Shown here: positions 13,495-25,080 of the stretch, piece by piece
Numbering within the stretch: position 1 is the first letter of the stretch
Layout of the letters: each line of letters starts with the position of its first letter
Source: Corbicula japonica
Lineage: Eukaryota > Mollusca > Bivalvia > Venerida > Cyrenidae
NCBI GenBank assembly: GCA_038501625.1
Contig: JAZAYU010000352.1
Location: 1-64,000 of the forward strand
Direction of reading: 5' to 3'
DNA: 64,000 nucleotides
Position numbers and translations under genes: made by a program
The notes under the pieces: model-generated
Databases searched by the model: none
Told to the model about the DNA's origin: nothing
Seen by the model: the letters and a program-made list of their open reading frames with translations, nothing else

Positions 13495-13833
13495 AGCGGC
13501 GTGAAATTAGCGGCCTAGCGGCATACAGTTGCGGCATTGTGGCGTGAAGTTGGCGTGAAGTTGTCGGCCTAGCGGACTAGTCTACATAGCGTCGTGAAGT
13601 TGGCGGCCTTGATGATTGGCGAAAAAGCGGCGTAATTTGGAGGCCTAGCAGCCAATCGACCTAGCGGCGTGAAGTTAGCGGTCTTGCAGCCTGTAGGCAT
13701 TACAGCGCGAAGTTGGTACTCTTGCGGCCTGCCAAACTGGACAAGAGGCCGCTAGGCCGCTGAGTTCAGCCCGCTAGGCCGTCAAATTAAAGCCGCTAAG
13801 CTGCCAACTTCACGCCGCTAGGCCGCTGGGCCG
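13495..13833. repeat. GC-rich foldback, copy 1
   Basis: An island of much higher GC than its surroundings. The left part repeats variants of GCGGCCTAGCGGCGTGAAGT. The right part (from about 13740) repeats the inverse, ACTTCACGCCGCTAGGCCGC. It can therefore fold back on itself. No coding is seen. Confidence 0.85.
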
Positions 13834-15584
13834 TAATCTTCAGATATCTTTCAAGTGATCCCATAAGCTAAATTTATGATAACCAAATGGAAGTTCACCA
13901 GTGCTTCAAATGCAAATTGAAGATATTTTACAATAAAATTCTTGATAAAATAATTTGTTTTATGTTGACTGTGCAAAGCGATGTGATAATAGTTAAAGAG
14001 TAGTGTATAGATTCAAATTTAAAAGGTAAATGCAATTTATTGAAAGAGAACATGATGATAACAGTTATGCTGAAAAAATCGTTTAATGCAATACCATGAA
14101 ACATTTTACAGTTCTATTTTTTCAACAAGCGCTCGATAACTTCGAATCTTCTTTATGAGGCAATATACCAATAGACACACACTATTGAAATTCCAAAATC
14201 TGGAAATTGCAAGCAGTGCTTAAATTTCATTTTAGTCTATTATACCTGTTGAGATTACTGTTTATGTAACATATTTGTTGGTAAAATCAAATAAATAAAA
14301 ATTATATATGATTGATTTCTGTTAGTAATTACTTTCAACGTGTAACATGTTCAATCGACCGGTACACAAATTTGTAATTCGATTCGCGATATCAGTTGTG
14401 CAAATTTATGATTCCTGTGGTGAGGTGAACTATCATGGAATGTACTGATCAGTCAGCAGATAAAATCCAGGATAAGAAATGGGTTAGCCTAGCGGTCAGC
14501 TAGATGGTTCTAATTTTAATTACTTTTAATAATAGTTTTACATATATCTTTATTACAGTTCTCAGTTTCATTTTCTTATTTCTGTCGAACAATCTATGTT
14601 CTGAGAGCTAAGCAAAGTTAAAATCAGAAAAATTGATGTGCCTTAGTATATAACTGGATGACAGGGGAATATAAATAATAACAGAACATAGGAACGGGAG
14701 CCAGTCTAGGCATTTTGCATGAGGCCGATTGGCATATTATTCGTTCAATTAGTTTAGTGAAGGGTGATAATGTTGCGCGCATTAGAACGAAACGTTTCTT
14801 GTTTTGCGGTGTTTTGTAATTTTTATTATGGATAAAAAATGATAGCATCAAATCCGAGACAGGTAAGCAAATAATTTGTCTTATTTCTCCACAGTTCGAA
14901 AGAATATCAAATTGTTTTACCTAAGTCATATTTATCATTTCAATTAACATTTTAGTAGTAAGCTAAACAAGTTATTCATAGAATATACCATACTCTTTTT
15001 AAATCCGAATTTATGCGAATTAGGTGCAATTTATTTTTTTTTCAAAGCAGAAACAAACAATTTCATGAAAACCTCCATATTATACTTTCTAACGTTATTT
15101 ATTATTTTTAAAAACTGCTAAATCGTGTTAATATCAAATTGACAAAGATACATTTTTGAATATAGAAAGAACATATTTGCATGTAACCATGATGAACTTG
15201 TCTGGAGTTTATAATGGTTAATTTTGATGAACTCTTGAACCGTAAAATTTTTCCTTAAAAACAAGAAAATCGAAAGAAGAATAACCCATTGACTAATAGT
15301 TGAATAGCACCCTCATTAGACTTAGACAAACTAAATATTAAGGATTTTATCGTGTTTGCTTGAACCTTAATATCAAGTCGTTTGTATTGTATGTTGTGAT
15401 ATTAAAAAGGATAAACATCTGAAATAAAAAAAGCCCAAAATGACAAAAATAATTGATTTGATGATTAAAAACATAAAGAAAAAGAGAGAAAAAACTGAAA
15501 ATCAGTTAAAAATTCTCAGTAATATGTGAATAATATATATCATCTTTTATGTTTATATTATAGAAATGCATATTATAAATTGTG

Positions 15585-15790
15585 GTATTATGTTATTTCA
15601 CGGTGCTTAATTTTCGACGCCAACGAAAACTTTACGCTGACATAAACTAGATTCGCTCAGTAGTATTATCCACATAGTATAAGAAATCATGTGGTTAATA
15701 TTCGCTGGTATTTGATTGTGTGCACATTCAAAGCGACTATTAAGCCCACGCGAAATAAAATGATACTCCAGTATACATGAACTCCACAAA
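15585..15790 (-). repeat. Decayed TTTCGCG-type MITE in right arm of A (copy 1)
   Basis: Contains CACGCGAAATAAAATGATAC, which matches the terminal repeat of the MITE at 6223-6419. It is shared by both arms of A, so it predates their separation or was copied between them. A reading frame over 15607-15855 is a by-product of it. Edges are approximate. Confidence 0.5.
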
Positions 15791-18591
15791 AAATAATTCA
15801 GTGTCATACGAAATGTGTTACTCGGCTCTAGACAAAACATATTTTTTACATACAAATGTTAACGTAAATCACAGCTGAAACTTTATTACGAAAGATTAAA
15901 GTAGTGAAATAAGCAAACCACGAGCGGCCACAAACAAAAGACACAGATTCCCTACACGTCATTATCTTTAGTTTGATAAGAGTATAAAGATAAACTGATA
16001 AGAGCAATTTATACTACCATGCAGTACTTGGTCAGAAAAACCCCCGCTAGGTTAAGATACATGAAGTACTTTCAACTAATAAACATCTGTTTTAATTAGT
16101 TTTATGTTGTAAAAAAACATTTAGGGGTTTGCAGAATGGAGTGACAGTACTATAAAACAAGATGAGAAAAGGGAAAGGTGAACCAACATCAGTTCATGTC
16201 ATCATGAGTCGTGAATCAAGGTATTTATATAGCTTTTAATGTTTTTGTTTTTTTACAATTAATACCATATGTATCATATTAAATGAAAAGAACACTCGGC
16301 TTACTGTGTCATCTACAACTGCGGACAGAAGAACAGCAAGCCTATATGGTAAATAATTATGATAGTATTGATGTAAATCTCATTTTGATGAAATGTTAAC
16401 AATAGTAACGAAGTAAAAACAGTAATTTCTAAATGACTTGCGCTTACCCCGTACATTAAACGATGTTTTATAAATTTGTTTCTTGATTCATGCCATTAAT
16501 TTATGTTCTGGAATCTCTTTTCGTAATCTGCATCGGAGGGGACTATAGGTTTACCTCCCCGTGTGTCTCCCCGTCCGCAACAAATCACCTTTATCAACTC
16601 TAGTCTTCACCGTTATTAAATGTTATAAAAATTGCTCCAAATGAATCACGATGAATGTTTGATGAATATCAAAATGAATCCACTTTGATACAGAACAAAT
16701 GTAAATCGTTCTCATACAAATAATGCTTTGAAGAAAAAAGTTATAAAGAGAAACAAAATGTTATGTTGTGATTTGTAGTTTTCTGGCTAATGACGCACAC
16801 TAATTTCGCCACGTGTAACACACCAATTAAATTAGTCGAAATGGTGTCTGTTTATTGGCACTACTCTTATTAATGAGCATGGTAAGCACGGTAGGATAAT
16901 ATTATTATGTAAATAAAAACAGCATTTATTCAACTATTGCCAGTCAGATTTTAACTATATTTTTCATGCGGTCTTGGCTAACCGTTTTGATAGTATTTGT
17001 TCTTTATTTCCTCAAATATTATAAAGATAACAAATTGCAGCAAGTTAAATGATTAACTGTCTTTTTTTCAGGTTCACTTCAATATGTCGGGCATACCCAC
17101 CAGGATGTAGAGATTCTGGTTTTATTAAAACGGTAGATATTCTACGCAGAGGTGACGCTGGTACAATGTACTTGTTAACGTTCACGAATACCATCAGCAA
17201 AACAACTCAGAGGTCAAAAGGACAGAAAGGAAACAAACAATAAACGAATTATTTTAGAATGCAAAAGGAACTTACGACAGACATTGAAAACGATTACAGT
17301 GTACAAGGAGCAATTTAGAACCTTAAACCCTAATATTATTTTACCATCGTTACTTAAATTAAATATAGAAGTTTTGGAAAGAAAATTGAAGATATACCTG
17401 TTTAAGAACCGTCATCGTCGACTGGTGAGATAGATACTTGACATAATATTACAAGAACTAAAGCAATTTTCTTAAATGGAAGAACGAATGGAAAAATGAA
17501 TATAACTGCATATGTCTTATTGAAGAAATGTAATAACTGAGGGTATAAAGAAGCTGGGTTGGTAATGCTTAAAAGTTAGTTTGATTCTCGCATAATGTGT
17601 TTGTGCAAAATATGTTATGCTTATAAATATTGTATGACCCTGAATTATTTACTAATTAGGACTAGTTTCATGAACATCATATTGAGAAAATACTAATTTC
17701 ATATTTTGTTCTGTATTTATCTCATTTATTATGGTGTAGAAAGTGTATAAAATCTTGTGTACATACATAGAAACCATAATGAGTCACCTGTTGTAGACGA
17801 TATTGATGACCAATACACTTAAATGCTACAGTAGTTAAGTTCTGTAATTATTTGTGATTCGTTTTTGGAAGATTCTTTTCACACATCTATGGATCATTCC
17901 GACAAATGTGTGAATCGTTGCCTTTTTTAAATTTCATTTGGGAATGTTATAGTATAGGAATGAAATGATTCTGTAAAACGCATGGCTTTAAGTCGACTAA
18001 AAGAAGTTTTATAAGCATAATCTTTATTTATGGAAATATATTTTAAGTAAACAAGTATGATCATACAAACGTATATTTTACAGACTTGTATTCTTGTAGT
18101 TCTTCAAATTAATGAACCATTAAATTTACGTTTTTGTCCTTATTAAAATTAGATAAACGATTTAGATTTCTTATATTTATATATTTTACTGTGCTTTTTT
18201 AATTATTTGATACTTTTACTAACAAAGAAGCAATAAGCGTCATATTTTAATTCATGTCCGTGAATGATATGGTTGCACCTACAATTTTTACCAAGATGTT
18301 TTCAGATATGCTTGCTAAGTTATGCAATAACTTTTTTTCAACCTATCTGTTTCATGACTAAACACAAACTTCTGCTATATGTTTATGTTAGACGTTAATT
18401 GAGTCTTCATATCGACAATTATTGAACGTAAAGCTATACAAATACATTGTCGTGCTCATAATTTATGTTTGAACGACCAAAATTATTCAACTTTTAATGA
18501 TCTTACGACGTTGTTCCATAATTTATATTATTTTTATATTTTAAATTGAATTGTTTGCTGAAAAAATGTTCTGCACATTTCGGTGAAGGTT

Positions 18592-18953
18592 ACAGCTGAA
18601 ATTTCTGCTGGAAAGTGGAATAAACTTTTTGCACCAGCTTGTATTTCGATAAATTTTCTGGCAGAAATTTCTGCTGGAAATGCAATAAACTTTTTGCACC
18701 AGCTTGTATTTCGATAAATTTTCTGGCAGAAATTTCTGCTGGAAAGTTCAAAGCATTTTTTCCACCACAGTTGTTTCGGTAAAATTTCCAGCAGAAATTT
18801 CTGCTAGAAATATAAAGATATTGCAAGTTGAACAGATATTACTGCTATGAGAGTGAAATTATATAGAGTCAAGGGTTATTATTAATTTCCACTGTTCCTA
18901 TATTCATTATTTTGGACCTTTAAGAGATTTTCAGCAGAAATTTCTTCGGAAAT
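18592..18953. repeat. Subterminal palindrome cluster, element A right end, copy 1
   Basis: Repeated near-palindromes built on GCAGAAATTTCTGC, often extended to TTCCAGCAGAAA/TTTCTGCTGGAA. They occur at about 18592, 18664, 18730, 18787 and, degraded, 18930. Part lies in a direct repeat of about 66 bp that also carries TTTTTGCACCAGC and ATTTCGATAAATTTTCTGG. The cluster lies roughly 130-490 bp inside the terminus. Reading frames across it only translate the repeat and are not genes. Confidence 0.85.
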
Positions 18954-19039
18954 GATCAACATCCACTGCATTTATAGAGCAAAACGTCGAATATAGACAG
19001 CTGTTTGCCTTGAAAAATCGTTCTGTAGCAAAACTGATT

Positions 19040-19130
19040 TCAAAAGGGAAAAAAAGATTTTCCCTTTTTATTTTGGACTGCAATAATTGCAGTCCAAAAT
19101 AAAAAGGGAAAATCTTTTTTTCCCTTTTGA
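19040..19130. repeat. Perfect palindromic junction between the two copies of element A
   Basis: The last 45 bases of copy 1 (19040-19084) are the exact reverse complement of the first 45 of copy 2 (19086-19130), with a single A at 19085 between them. Beyond this the pairing continues imperfectly for kilobases. Each half also holds its own small hairpin, AAAAGGGAAAA facing TTTTCCCTTTT. The whole would extrude as a very large cruciform. Confidence 0.85.
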
Positions 19131-19152
19131 GATCAGTTTTGTTGGAGACTAT

Positions 19153-19513
19153 TTCCAGCTGAAATTTCTGCTAGAAAACTCAAGAAACTTTCTTCACCAG
19201 CATGACTTTAGGTCTTTTACCAGCTGAAATTTCTGCTAGAAATATCAATAGTTAACAGTCTTTTAAACTTTGCCGCGATTACTAGGAATTTTCTACAATT
19301 TCAACTTATGTAGCAGTAGGATCTGTTCAAATTGCAATATCTTCTAAACTTTATATTTCTAGCAGAAATTTCTGCTGGAAATTTTACCGAAACAAATGAT
19401 GGTGGAGAACATGCTTTGAACTTTCCAGCAGAAATTTCTGCCAGAAAATTTATCGAAATACAAGCTGGTGCAAAAAGGTTATTGCACTTTCCAGCTGACA
19501 TTTCAGCTGGAAA
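19153..19513. repeat. Subterminal palindrome cluster, element A left end, copy 2
   Basis: The same GCAGAAATTTCTGC type of palindrome at about 19153, 19220, 19358, 19424 and, varied, 19485 (CCAGCTGACATTTCAGCTGG). The cluster lies 70-430 bp inside the left terminus. Motif spacing and intervening sequence differ from the right end (19241-19340 is unique to this arm). The motif itself is better kept than the DNA around it, which suggests selection on the motif or repeated gain. Confidence 0.85.
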
Positions 19514-21131
19514 CTTTACCGAAATGTTGGTGCAGAACCTTTTTTCAGCAAACATTTCAATTAAAAATATAAAATTAATATAAATTATGGAGCAACGTCG
19601 TAAGATCATTAAAAGTTGAACAATTTTGGTCGTTCAAACATAAATTATGAGCATAACAATGTATTTGCTTAGCCTTACGTTCAATAATTGTCGATGAGAA
19701 GACTCAGTTAAGGTCTAACATAAACATATAGCCTTTGTGTTTAGTCATGAAACAGATAGGTTGAAACAAGTTATTGCATAACTTAGCAAGCATAGCTGAA
19801 AACATCTTGGTAAAATTGTAGGTGCAAACATATCATTCACGGACATGATATAAAATATGGCGCTTATTGCTTATTTGTTAGTAAAAGTATCAAATAATTA
19901 AAAAAAAACATTAAAATAAATAAATCTAAGAAATCTACATCATTTATCTAATTTTAATAAGGACAAAACATAAATTTAATGGTTCATTAATTTGAAGAAC
20001 TACAAGAATACAAGTCTGTAAAATATACATTTGTATGATCATACTTGTTTACTTAAACTATTTTTCCATAAATAAAGATTACGCTTATAAAACTTCTTTA
20101 AGTAGACTTAAAGCCATGCGTTTTACAGAATCATGTCATTCCTATAACATTCCCAAAAGACATTTTAATAATAAATAAATACATAACAAAATATTAATTG
20201 TCAATTAGTATTTGCTCAATATATGTTCATGAAACTAGTCCTTATTAATAATTAACAATCAAACAATATTTATGAGCATGACATATTCTGCACAAACCCA
20301 TCATGCGAGAATCGAACTAACTTTTAAGCAGTACAAACCCAGCTTCATTGTACCCTCAGCTTATTACATTTCTTCAAGTAGACCTATGCAATTATATTCA
20401 TTCTTCCATTCGTTCTTCCACTTAAGAAAACTGTTACATTTCTTGTAATATTATGTCAAGTATCTATTCCACCAGTTTAACGATGACGTTCTTAAACTTC
20501 TAAATTTAATTTAAGTAACGATGGTAATATAATATTAGGGTGTAAAGTTCCAATAAAATTGCCCCTAGCACACTGTAATCTTTTACAATGTCTGTCGTAA
20601 GTTCATTTTGTATTCGTTTATTGGTTGTTTTCTTTATGTCCTTTTGACCTCTGAGTTGTTTTTCTGATGTTATTCGCGCAGCAATTTAAGAAGTACCAGC
20701 GTCACTTCCACGTAGAATATCTTCCGTTTTATTAAAACCAGAATCTCTACATCCCGGTGGGTATGCCCGACAATCAACCTGAAAAAAAGTTAATCATTTA
20801 ACTCGCTGCAATGTGTTATCTTTATAATATTTGAGGAAATATATAATATATACTATCAAAATGGTTTTTTAGCCAAGATCGCATGGAACAATATACTAGT
20901 TAAAACCTGACTCGAAATAGTTGAATAAATGCCTCTGTAGAGAACGATTTACATTTATTCTGTTCTGTTCGGTAACAAAGTGGATTCATTTTGATATTGA
21001 TCAAACATTCATCATGAATCATTTGGAGCGATTTTATATCATTTAATAACGGTGAAGACGCAATTTGTTACGTATTACTAATTAATGCAGGATTTGTTGC
21101 TGACGTGGAGACACACGGGGAGCTTAACCTA

Positions 21132-21825
21132 CACTCACCGGCATTTCTAATTACACACTTTTTATAGACGAAAATAACTATCAAAATATTTGACTTTTTC
21201 TAAAATCTGAAAAAAGTAATTGGATTAAGTTTTAACAGCGAATTATTATAGCACTGACATTCTTAAACTAATTGCACAATAAAATAGTTCTGTGAAAGCA
21301 TTTGTAGCGTAAATGACCGTCGCCGAATATGACGTCAAGTGCATCGCGTTACGTCATTTTCGTACACTCAACATGGTATTCAATCATCGTAATATCAACG
21401 TTATGCCGTAGTTATTCTAATTAAAACAATTTAAGGGCAGTAAAATGAAGGTAAAGAATTGTAACTTACCTGTCTTACTGACGTGCCAGCTTGGAGCATT
21501 CCAACGGCACGCGCTCTCTCTACCAAAGTCATACGCGCCATTTTTTGTGAGTTTTTATACCGGCCTTTTTATCTCTGGCTAGAATTATAATGATTTTGGC
21601 TAAATTCAAACTTGCCTAACATTTTGTACATGTGTGCACGAGGAAAATGCTGATTTCAAATTTTCGTCTCGCATGAATGAACTCGAATGGGGATTTTCGT
21701 GTAACGTGCTACGATTAGACATCAACTCCAGGTACAACTCCCGTTATAACCAATTACCATAAACACCATGTTTTGATAGTTATTTTCGTCTATAAAAAGT
21801 GTGTAATTAGAAATGCCGGTGAGTG
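21132..21825 (-). mobile_element. 694-bp Tc1/mariner-like non-autonomous element
   Basis: Bounded by 55-bp perfect inverted repeats (21132-21186 and 21771-21825) that begin CACTCACCGGCATTTC. It is flanked by TA on both sides (21130-21131 and 21826-21827). The opposite arm of element A shows the unoccupied site, with a single TA in the matching context near 16535-16545. TA duplication plus short terminal repeats is the Tc1/mariner hallmark. The interior keeps only the start of a transposase (21470-21541, minus strand). The perfect terminal repeats suggest it is fairly young. Its tail in copy 1 forms bases 1-49 of the window. Confidence 0.85.
21470..21541 (-). pseudogene. Transposase N-terminal fragment (helix-turn-helix start, Tc1/mariner type)
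   Basis: An ATG at 21541 reads MARMTLVERARAVGMLQAG followed by TSVRQ, 24 codons. It ends in CAG followed by GTAAGT, which would be a good splice donor. If unspliced, the frame continues only about 12 codons to a stop. The E-R-A-R-A-V-G-M-L-Q-A-G pattern is the usual first helix of the DNA-binding domain of Tc1/mariner-type transposases. The rest of the protein, including the DDE/D catalytic core, is absent from the 694-bp element, so this is a relic. Whether the GTAAGT is a real donor or chance cannot be told from the sequence. Confidence 0.6.
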
Positions 21826-22520
21826 TATAGTTCCCTTCGAGGAAACCTACTAAACGAGATTCCAGAACAGAAGTTAATTGCATCAATCAATCAAGAAACA
21901 AATTTATAAAACATTGTTTAATGTACAGGGTAAGCGCAAGTCGTTTTGAAATTACTGTTTTACTTCGTTATTATTGTTAACATTTCATCAAAATAAGATT
22001 CACATCAATACTATCATAATTATGTAATGGACTTGTTGTTCTTCTCTCCGCAGCTGTACATGGTAAAGTAAGCCGAATGGTCTTTTCATTTAATAAGATA
22101 CATATGGTATTATTTGTCAAGTTTACAAAAACATAAAAAAAAGCGATATAATACCTTGATTCATGACGACATGAACTGATGTTGGTTCAGCTTTGCCTTT
22201 TCTCATTTTGTTTGTACTGTCACTCCATTTTGCAAACCCTAAAACAATTTTACAACATAAAACTAATTAAAACAGATTTTTATTAGTTGAAAGTACTTCA
22301 TATATCTTTGCCTAGCGCGGGTCTTTCTGATCATGTACTGCATGGTACTATAAACTGCTCCTATCAGTTAATCTTCATACACTTACCAAAATAATGTTGA
22401 ATGATGTGTAGGGAAGCTGTGTCTTTTATTTGTGGCCGCTCGTTATTTGCATATTACACTACTTTAATCTTTCGTTATAAAGTTTAAGTTCCAGCTGCGA
22501 TTTTTAATGTAAATTATATT

Positions 22521-22731
22521 TTGTCTAGAGCCGAGTAACACATTTTGTACGACACTGAATATTTTCATTGTTCTTCGCGTGGGTTTAAAAGTCGCGTATT
22601 TCGCGCTTGGAATTGTGCGCAAAAAATAGCAGCGAATATTAACACATAATATCTAACGAATTTATTTCAGCGTAAATTTGTCGTCGGCGTCGAAAATAAA
22701 GCACTGCGAAATTAAATAATACCACAATATA
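22521..22731 (+). repeat. Decayed TTTCGCG-type MITE in left arm of A (copy 2)
   Basis: Copy-2 counterpart of 745-955, essentially identical. Confidence 0.45.
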
Positions 22732-22797
22732 TAATATGCACTTCTATAATATACGCATAAAAGAGGACGGTATATTATTCACATATAACTGATAATT

Positions 22798-24196
22798 ATG
22801 CCCCCCTTCGAAGAAGCGGGGGTATATTGCTTTGCACATGTCGGTCGGTCGGTAGGTATGTCGGTCGGTATGTCGGTCGGTCCGTAGACCACATCTTGTC
22901 CGATCAATAACTAGACAACGCTTTGTGATACAGTCCTTATATTTGGTGTGGAGGTTGGTCATGACCAGTAGAAGACCCCTATTGATTTTGGGGTCAGTAG
23001 GTCAAAGGTCAAGGTCACAGTGGCCTTGACCACAAAAACCTTGTCCGATCAATAACTAGATAACGCTTTGTGATACAGTCCTCATATTTGGTGTGGAGGT
23101 TGGTCATGACCAGTAGAAGACCCCTATTGATTTTGGGGTCAGTAGGTCAAAGGTCAAGGTCACAGTGGCCTTGACCACAAAAACCTTGTCCGATCAATAA
23201 CTAGACAACGCTTTGTGATACAGTCCTCATATTTGGTGTGGAGGTTGGTCATGACCAGTAGAAGACCCCTATTGATTTTGGGGTCAGTAGGTCAAAGGTC
23301 AAGGTCACAGTGGCCTTGACCACAAAAACCTTGTCCGATCAATAACTAGACAACGCTTTGTGATACAGTCCTCATATTTGGTGTGGAGGTTGGTCATGAC
23401 CAATAGAAGAACCCTATTGATTTTAGGATCAGTACGTCAAAGGTCAAGGTCACAGTGGCCTTTGCATACAAAAACGTTGTCCGATCAATAACTAGACAAC
23501 GCTTTGTGATACAGACCTCATATTTGGTGTGGAAGTTGGTCGTGACCAGTAGAAGACCCCTATTGGTTTTGGGATCAATAGGTCAAAGGTCAAGGTCACG
23601 GTGGCCTTGACAACAAAAAACCTTGTTCGATCAATAACTAGACAACGTTTTTATGTTTATTTGTATAATAAAATAAAATACTTCTCAGTGTAAAGTTGTG
23701 ATTATTTTTCCCCATGACAATTTCAAGTAAAGATATATATTAATGATCCATAACATTAATTTTAAACTATTTCAATATATGCCGTGTCATAAATAGGCAC
23801 TGATTATCACTCACTTGTGTTTATTAAATGCTTTGGTTTCGTATGGATGGTCACTAAAGCCTGCACATTACCGGAATTGACATAACACTAGAGCTACTAT
23901 ATCTCCGCCAATAGCGAATATTTGATTTAAATTACAATAAAATCCTTTGTGTTAGACTAGGTTAATCTACACGCGCTTATGTTTGTCGAGGTAAATGTAA
24001 TCCTCTCATTGGATGACCTGGTTATTGATATATAGGAGTTCCACCGTCTTGTAAATTGCTTTCATGACTGGTACCCTTCATTGCTAAAGCTTACAAAAGT
24101 CTCTAAATTTCCAAAAATTTAAATTCAATGCTAATAGATATCACTTGCACGTCAGGGGGGGGGGGGGGGCATTTGTGTTTCACAAACACCTCTTGT
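22798..24196 (+). mobile_element. Helentron/HINE-like element in left arm of A, copy 2
   Basis: Counterpart of 1022-2416. It differs by a handful of substitutions in the tandem array and by a longer G run near 24156-24169 (14 G against 10). Confidence 0.6.
22895..23649 (+). repeat. 145-bp tandem array inside HINE-like element, copy 2
   Basis: Same array as 1119-1873, with the same number of units and a few substitutions. Confidence 0.9.
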
Positions 24197-25080
24197 TTTA
24201 ACTGATTTTCATTTTTTTTCTCTCATTTCTTAATGTTTTACATTGTAAATCATCAAATCAATTACTTTTGTCATTATGGGCTTTCTTGATTTCATATATC
24301 AATCCTTATTGTTATCACAGCATAGAAACGACTTAAAATTAATGTTCAAGCAAATACGATAAAATCCAAAAAAAGTTAGCTAGTCGAGTTCTAATGTGGG
24401 TGCTATTCAACGATAAGTCTATGGGTTCTTTTCTTCGATTTTCTGGTTTTCGTGGAAAGATTTAACGGTTCAAGAGTTCATCAAAATTAACCTTTATAAA
24501 CTCCGGACAAGTTCATCATGGTTACTTGCAAATATGTTCTTTCTATATTCAAAAATGTAACTTTGTCAATTTGATATTAACACGATATAGCAGTTTTTAG
24601 TCACCAAACGATAACACATTTCAAACTTAACATTAATAACGTTAAAAAGTATAATATGGTTGTTTTCGTGCAATTGTGTGTTTCTGATTTGAAAAAATTA
24701 AATTGCACCTAATTCGCAAAATTCTGATTTGAAAAGTGTATGGTTAAAATTTGGCCTATAGGTATATTCTATAAATGACTTTGTTAGCTTACTACTAAAA
24801 TGTTAATTGAAAAGATTAATATGACTTAGGTAAAACGCTTTGATATTCTTTCGAACTGTGGAGAAATTAAACAAATTACATGTATTTGTTTACAAAACAA
24901 TCTTACAAAACAGTAAAATTATAATTGATATTTCAATATACGGACTTAATAGTATGTAAATACAAATACAATTCATGCCAACCCCTCTAACATTAAAATT
25001 ATATAATGAAATTATTAGATATATCAATTACTTTTAATTGAAATAGAAACATCAAGACCGCGGTCAGGATAGTTTTACAA

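Larger units (their letters stand above)
3101..14867 (+). other. Core of element A, copy 1: no gene recognised
   Basis: About 11.8 kb of AT-rich sequence between the inverted arms. It contains a trinucleotide tract (3301-3741), a MITE (6223-6419), CA-type microsatellites (8564-8673, 11536-11620), a Tc1-like remnant (9646-10186), an ACTT tract (11829-11850) and a GC-rich foldback (13495-13833). In the remaining stretches (3742-6222, 6420-8563, 8674-9645, 10187-11535, 11851-13494, 13834-14867) I see no coding region, RNA gene or clear repeat. The longest open frames are under 125 codons and resemble no family. One of them (7507-7737) is interrupted in copy 2, as expected for chance frames. Confidence 0.7.
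1..19084 (+). mobile_element. Giant inverted-repeat element A, copy 1 (left end cut by window)
   Basis: This stretch matches 21777-58333 base for base, with sparse substitutions and small indels, once the 17.5-kb insertion at 37802-55270 is removed. The right end is defined by copy 2: at 58333 the match to copy 1 stops and unrelated sequence begins, and copy 1 stops at the equivalent base, 19084. The left end lies before the window. Base 1 corresponds to base 2692 of copy 2. Inverted repeats of about 4 kb form both ends. No transposase or other recognisable protein is encoded, so if it moved by transposition it relied on enzymes from elsewhere. The alternative is a plain segmental or assembly duplication whose edge happens to coincide with the inverted repeat. 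Confidence 0.75.
14868..19084 (-). repeat. Element A right inverted arm, copy 1
   Basis: About 4.2 kb that pairs, inverted, with 19086-24880 (and with 1-3100). Landmarks occurring in opposite orientation in the two arms include TTCGAACTGTGGAGAAAT near 14890, GAGATTCCAGAACA near 16510 and GGGCATACCCACC near 17090. The arms differ by many substitutions and by block indels. For example, about 200 bp around 16716-16900 and about 150 bp around 18840-19030 are lacking in the left arm. The arms have therefore diverged far more than the two copies of A from each other. The arm contains a decayed MITE (about 15585-15790) and a palindrome cluster near its outer end. Confidence 0.75.
19086..24880 (+). 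repeat. Element A left inverted arm, copy 2 (complete, with two nested insertions)
   Basis: Inverted partner of 14868-19084. The arm proper is 19086-21131, then 21828-22797, then 24197-24880. It is split by a Tc1-like element (21132-21825) and a HINE-like element (22798-24196). Neither insertion is present at the matching position of the right arm, so both arrived after the arms began to diverge. Both are shared by the two copies of A as far as the window shows, so they predate the duplication of A. Confidence 0.75.

Noticed and set aside
17049..17243. 64-codon frame in the right arm of A (also 56299-56493), preceded by a TTTTTTCAG acceptor-like sequence
   Set aside because: The inverted counterpart in the left arm (about 20640-20800) is frameshifted and stopped, and no domain is recognisable. 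I could not connect it to the Tc1-like HTH exon at 21470-21541, which belongs to a separate TA-flanked insert.
18590..19609. Frames with repeated FPAEISA/AGAK peptides on both strands
   Set aside because: They translate the GCAGAAATTTCTGC palindromes and the ~66-bp repeat of element A.
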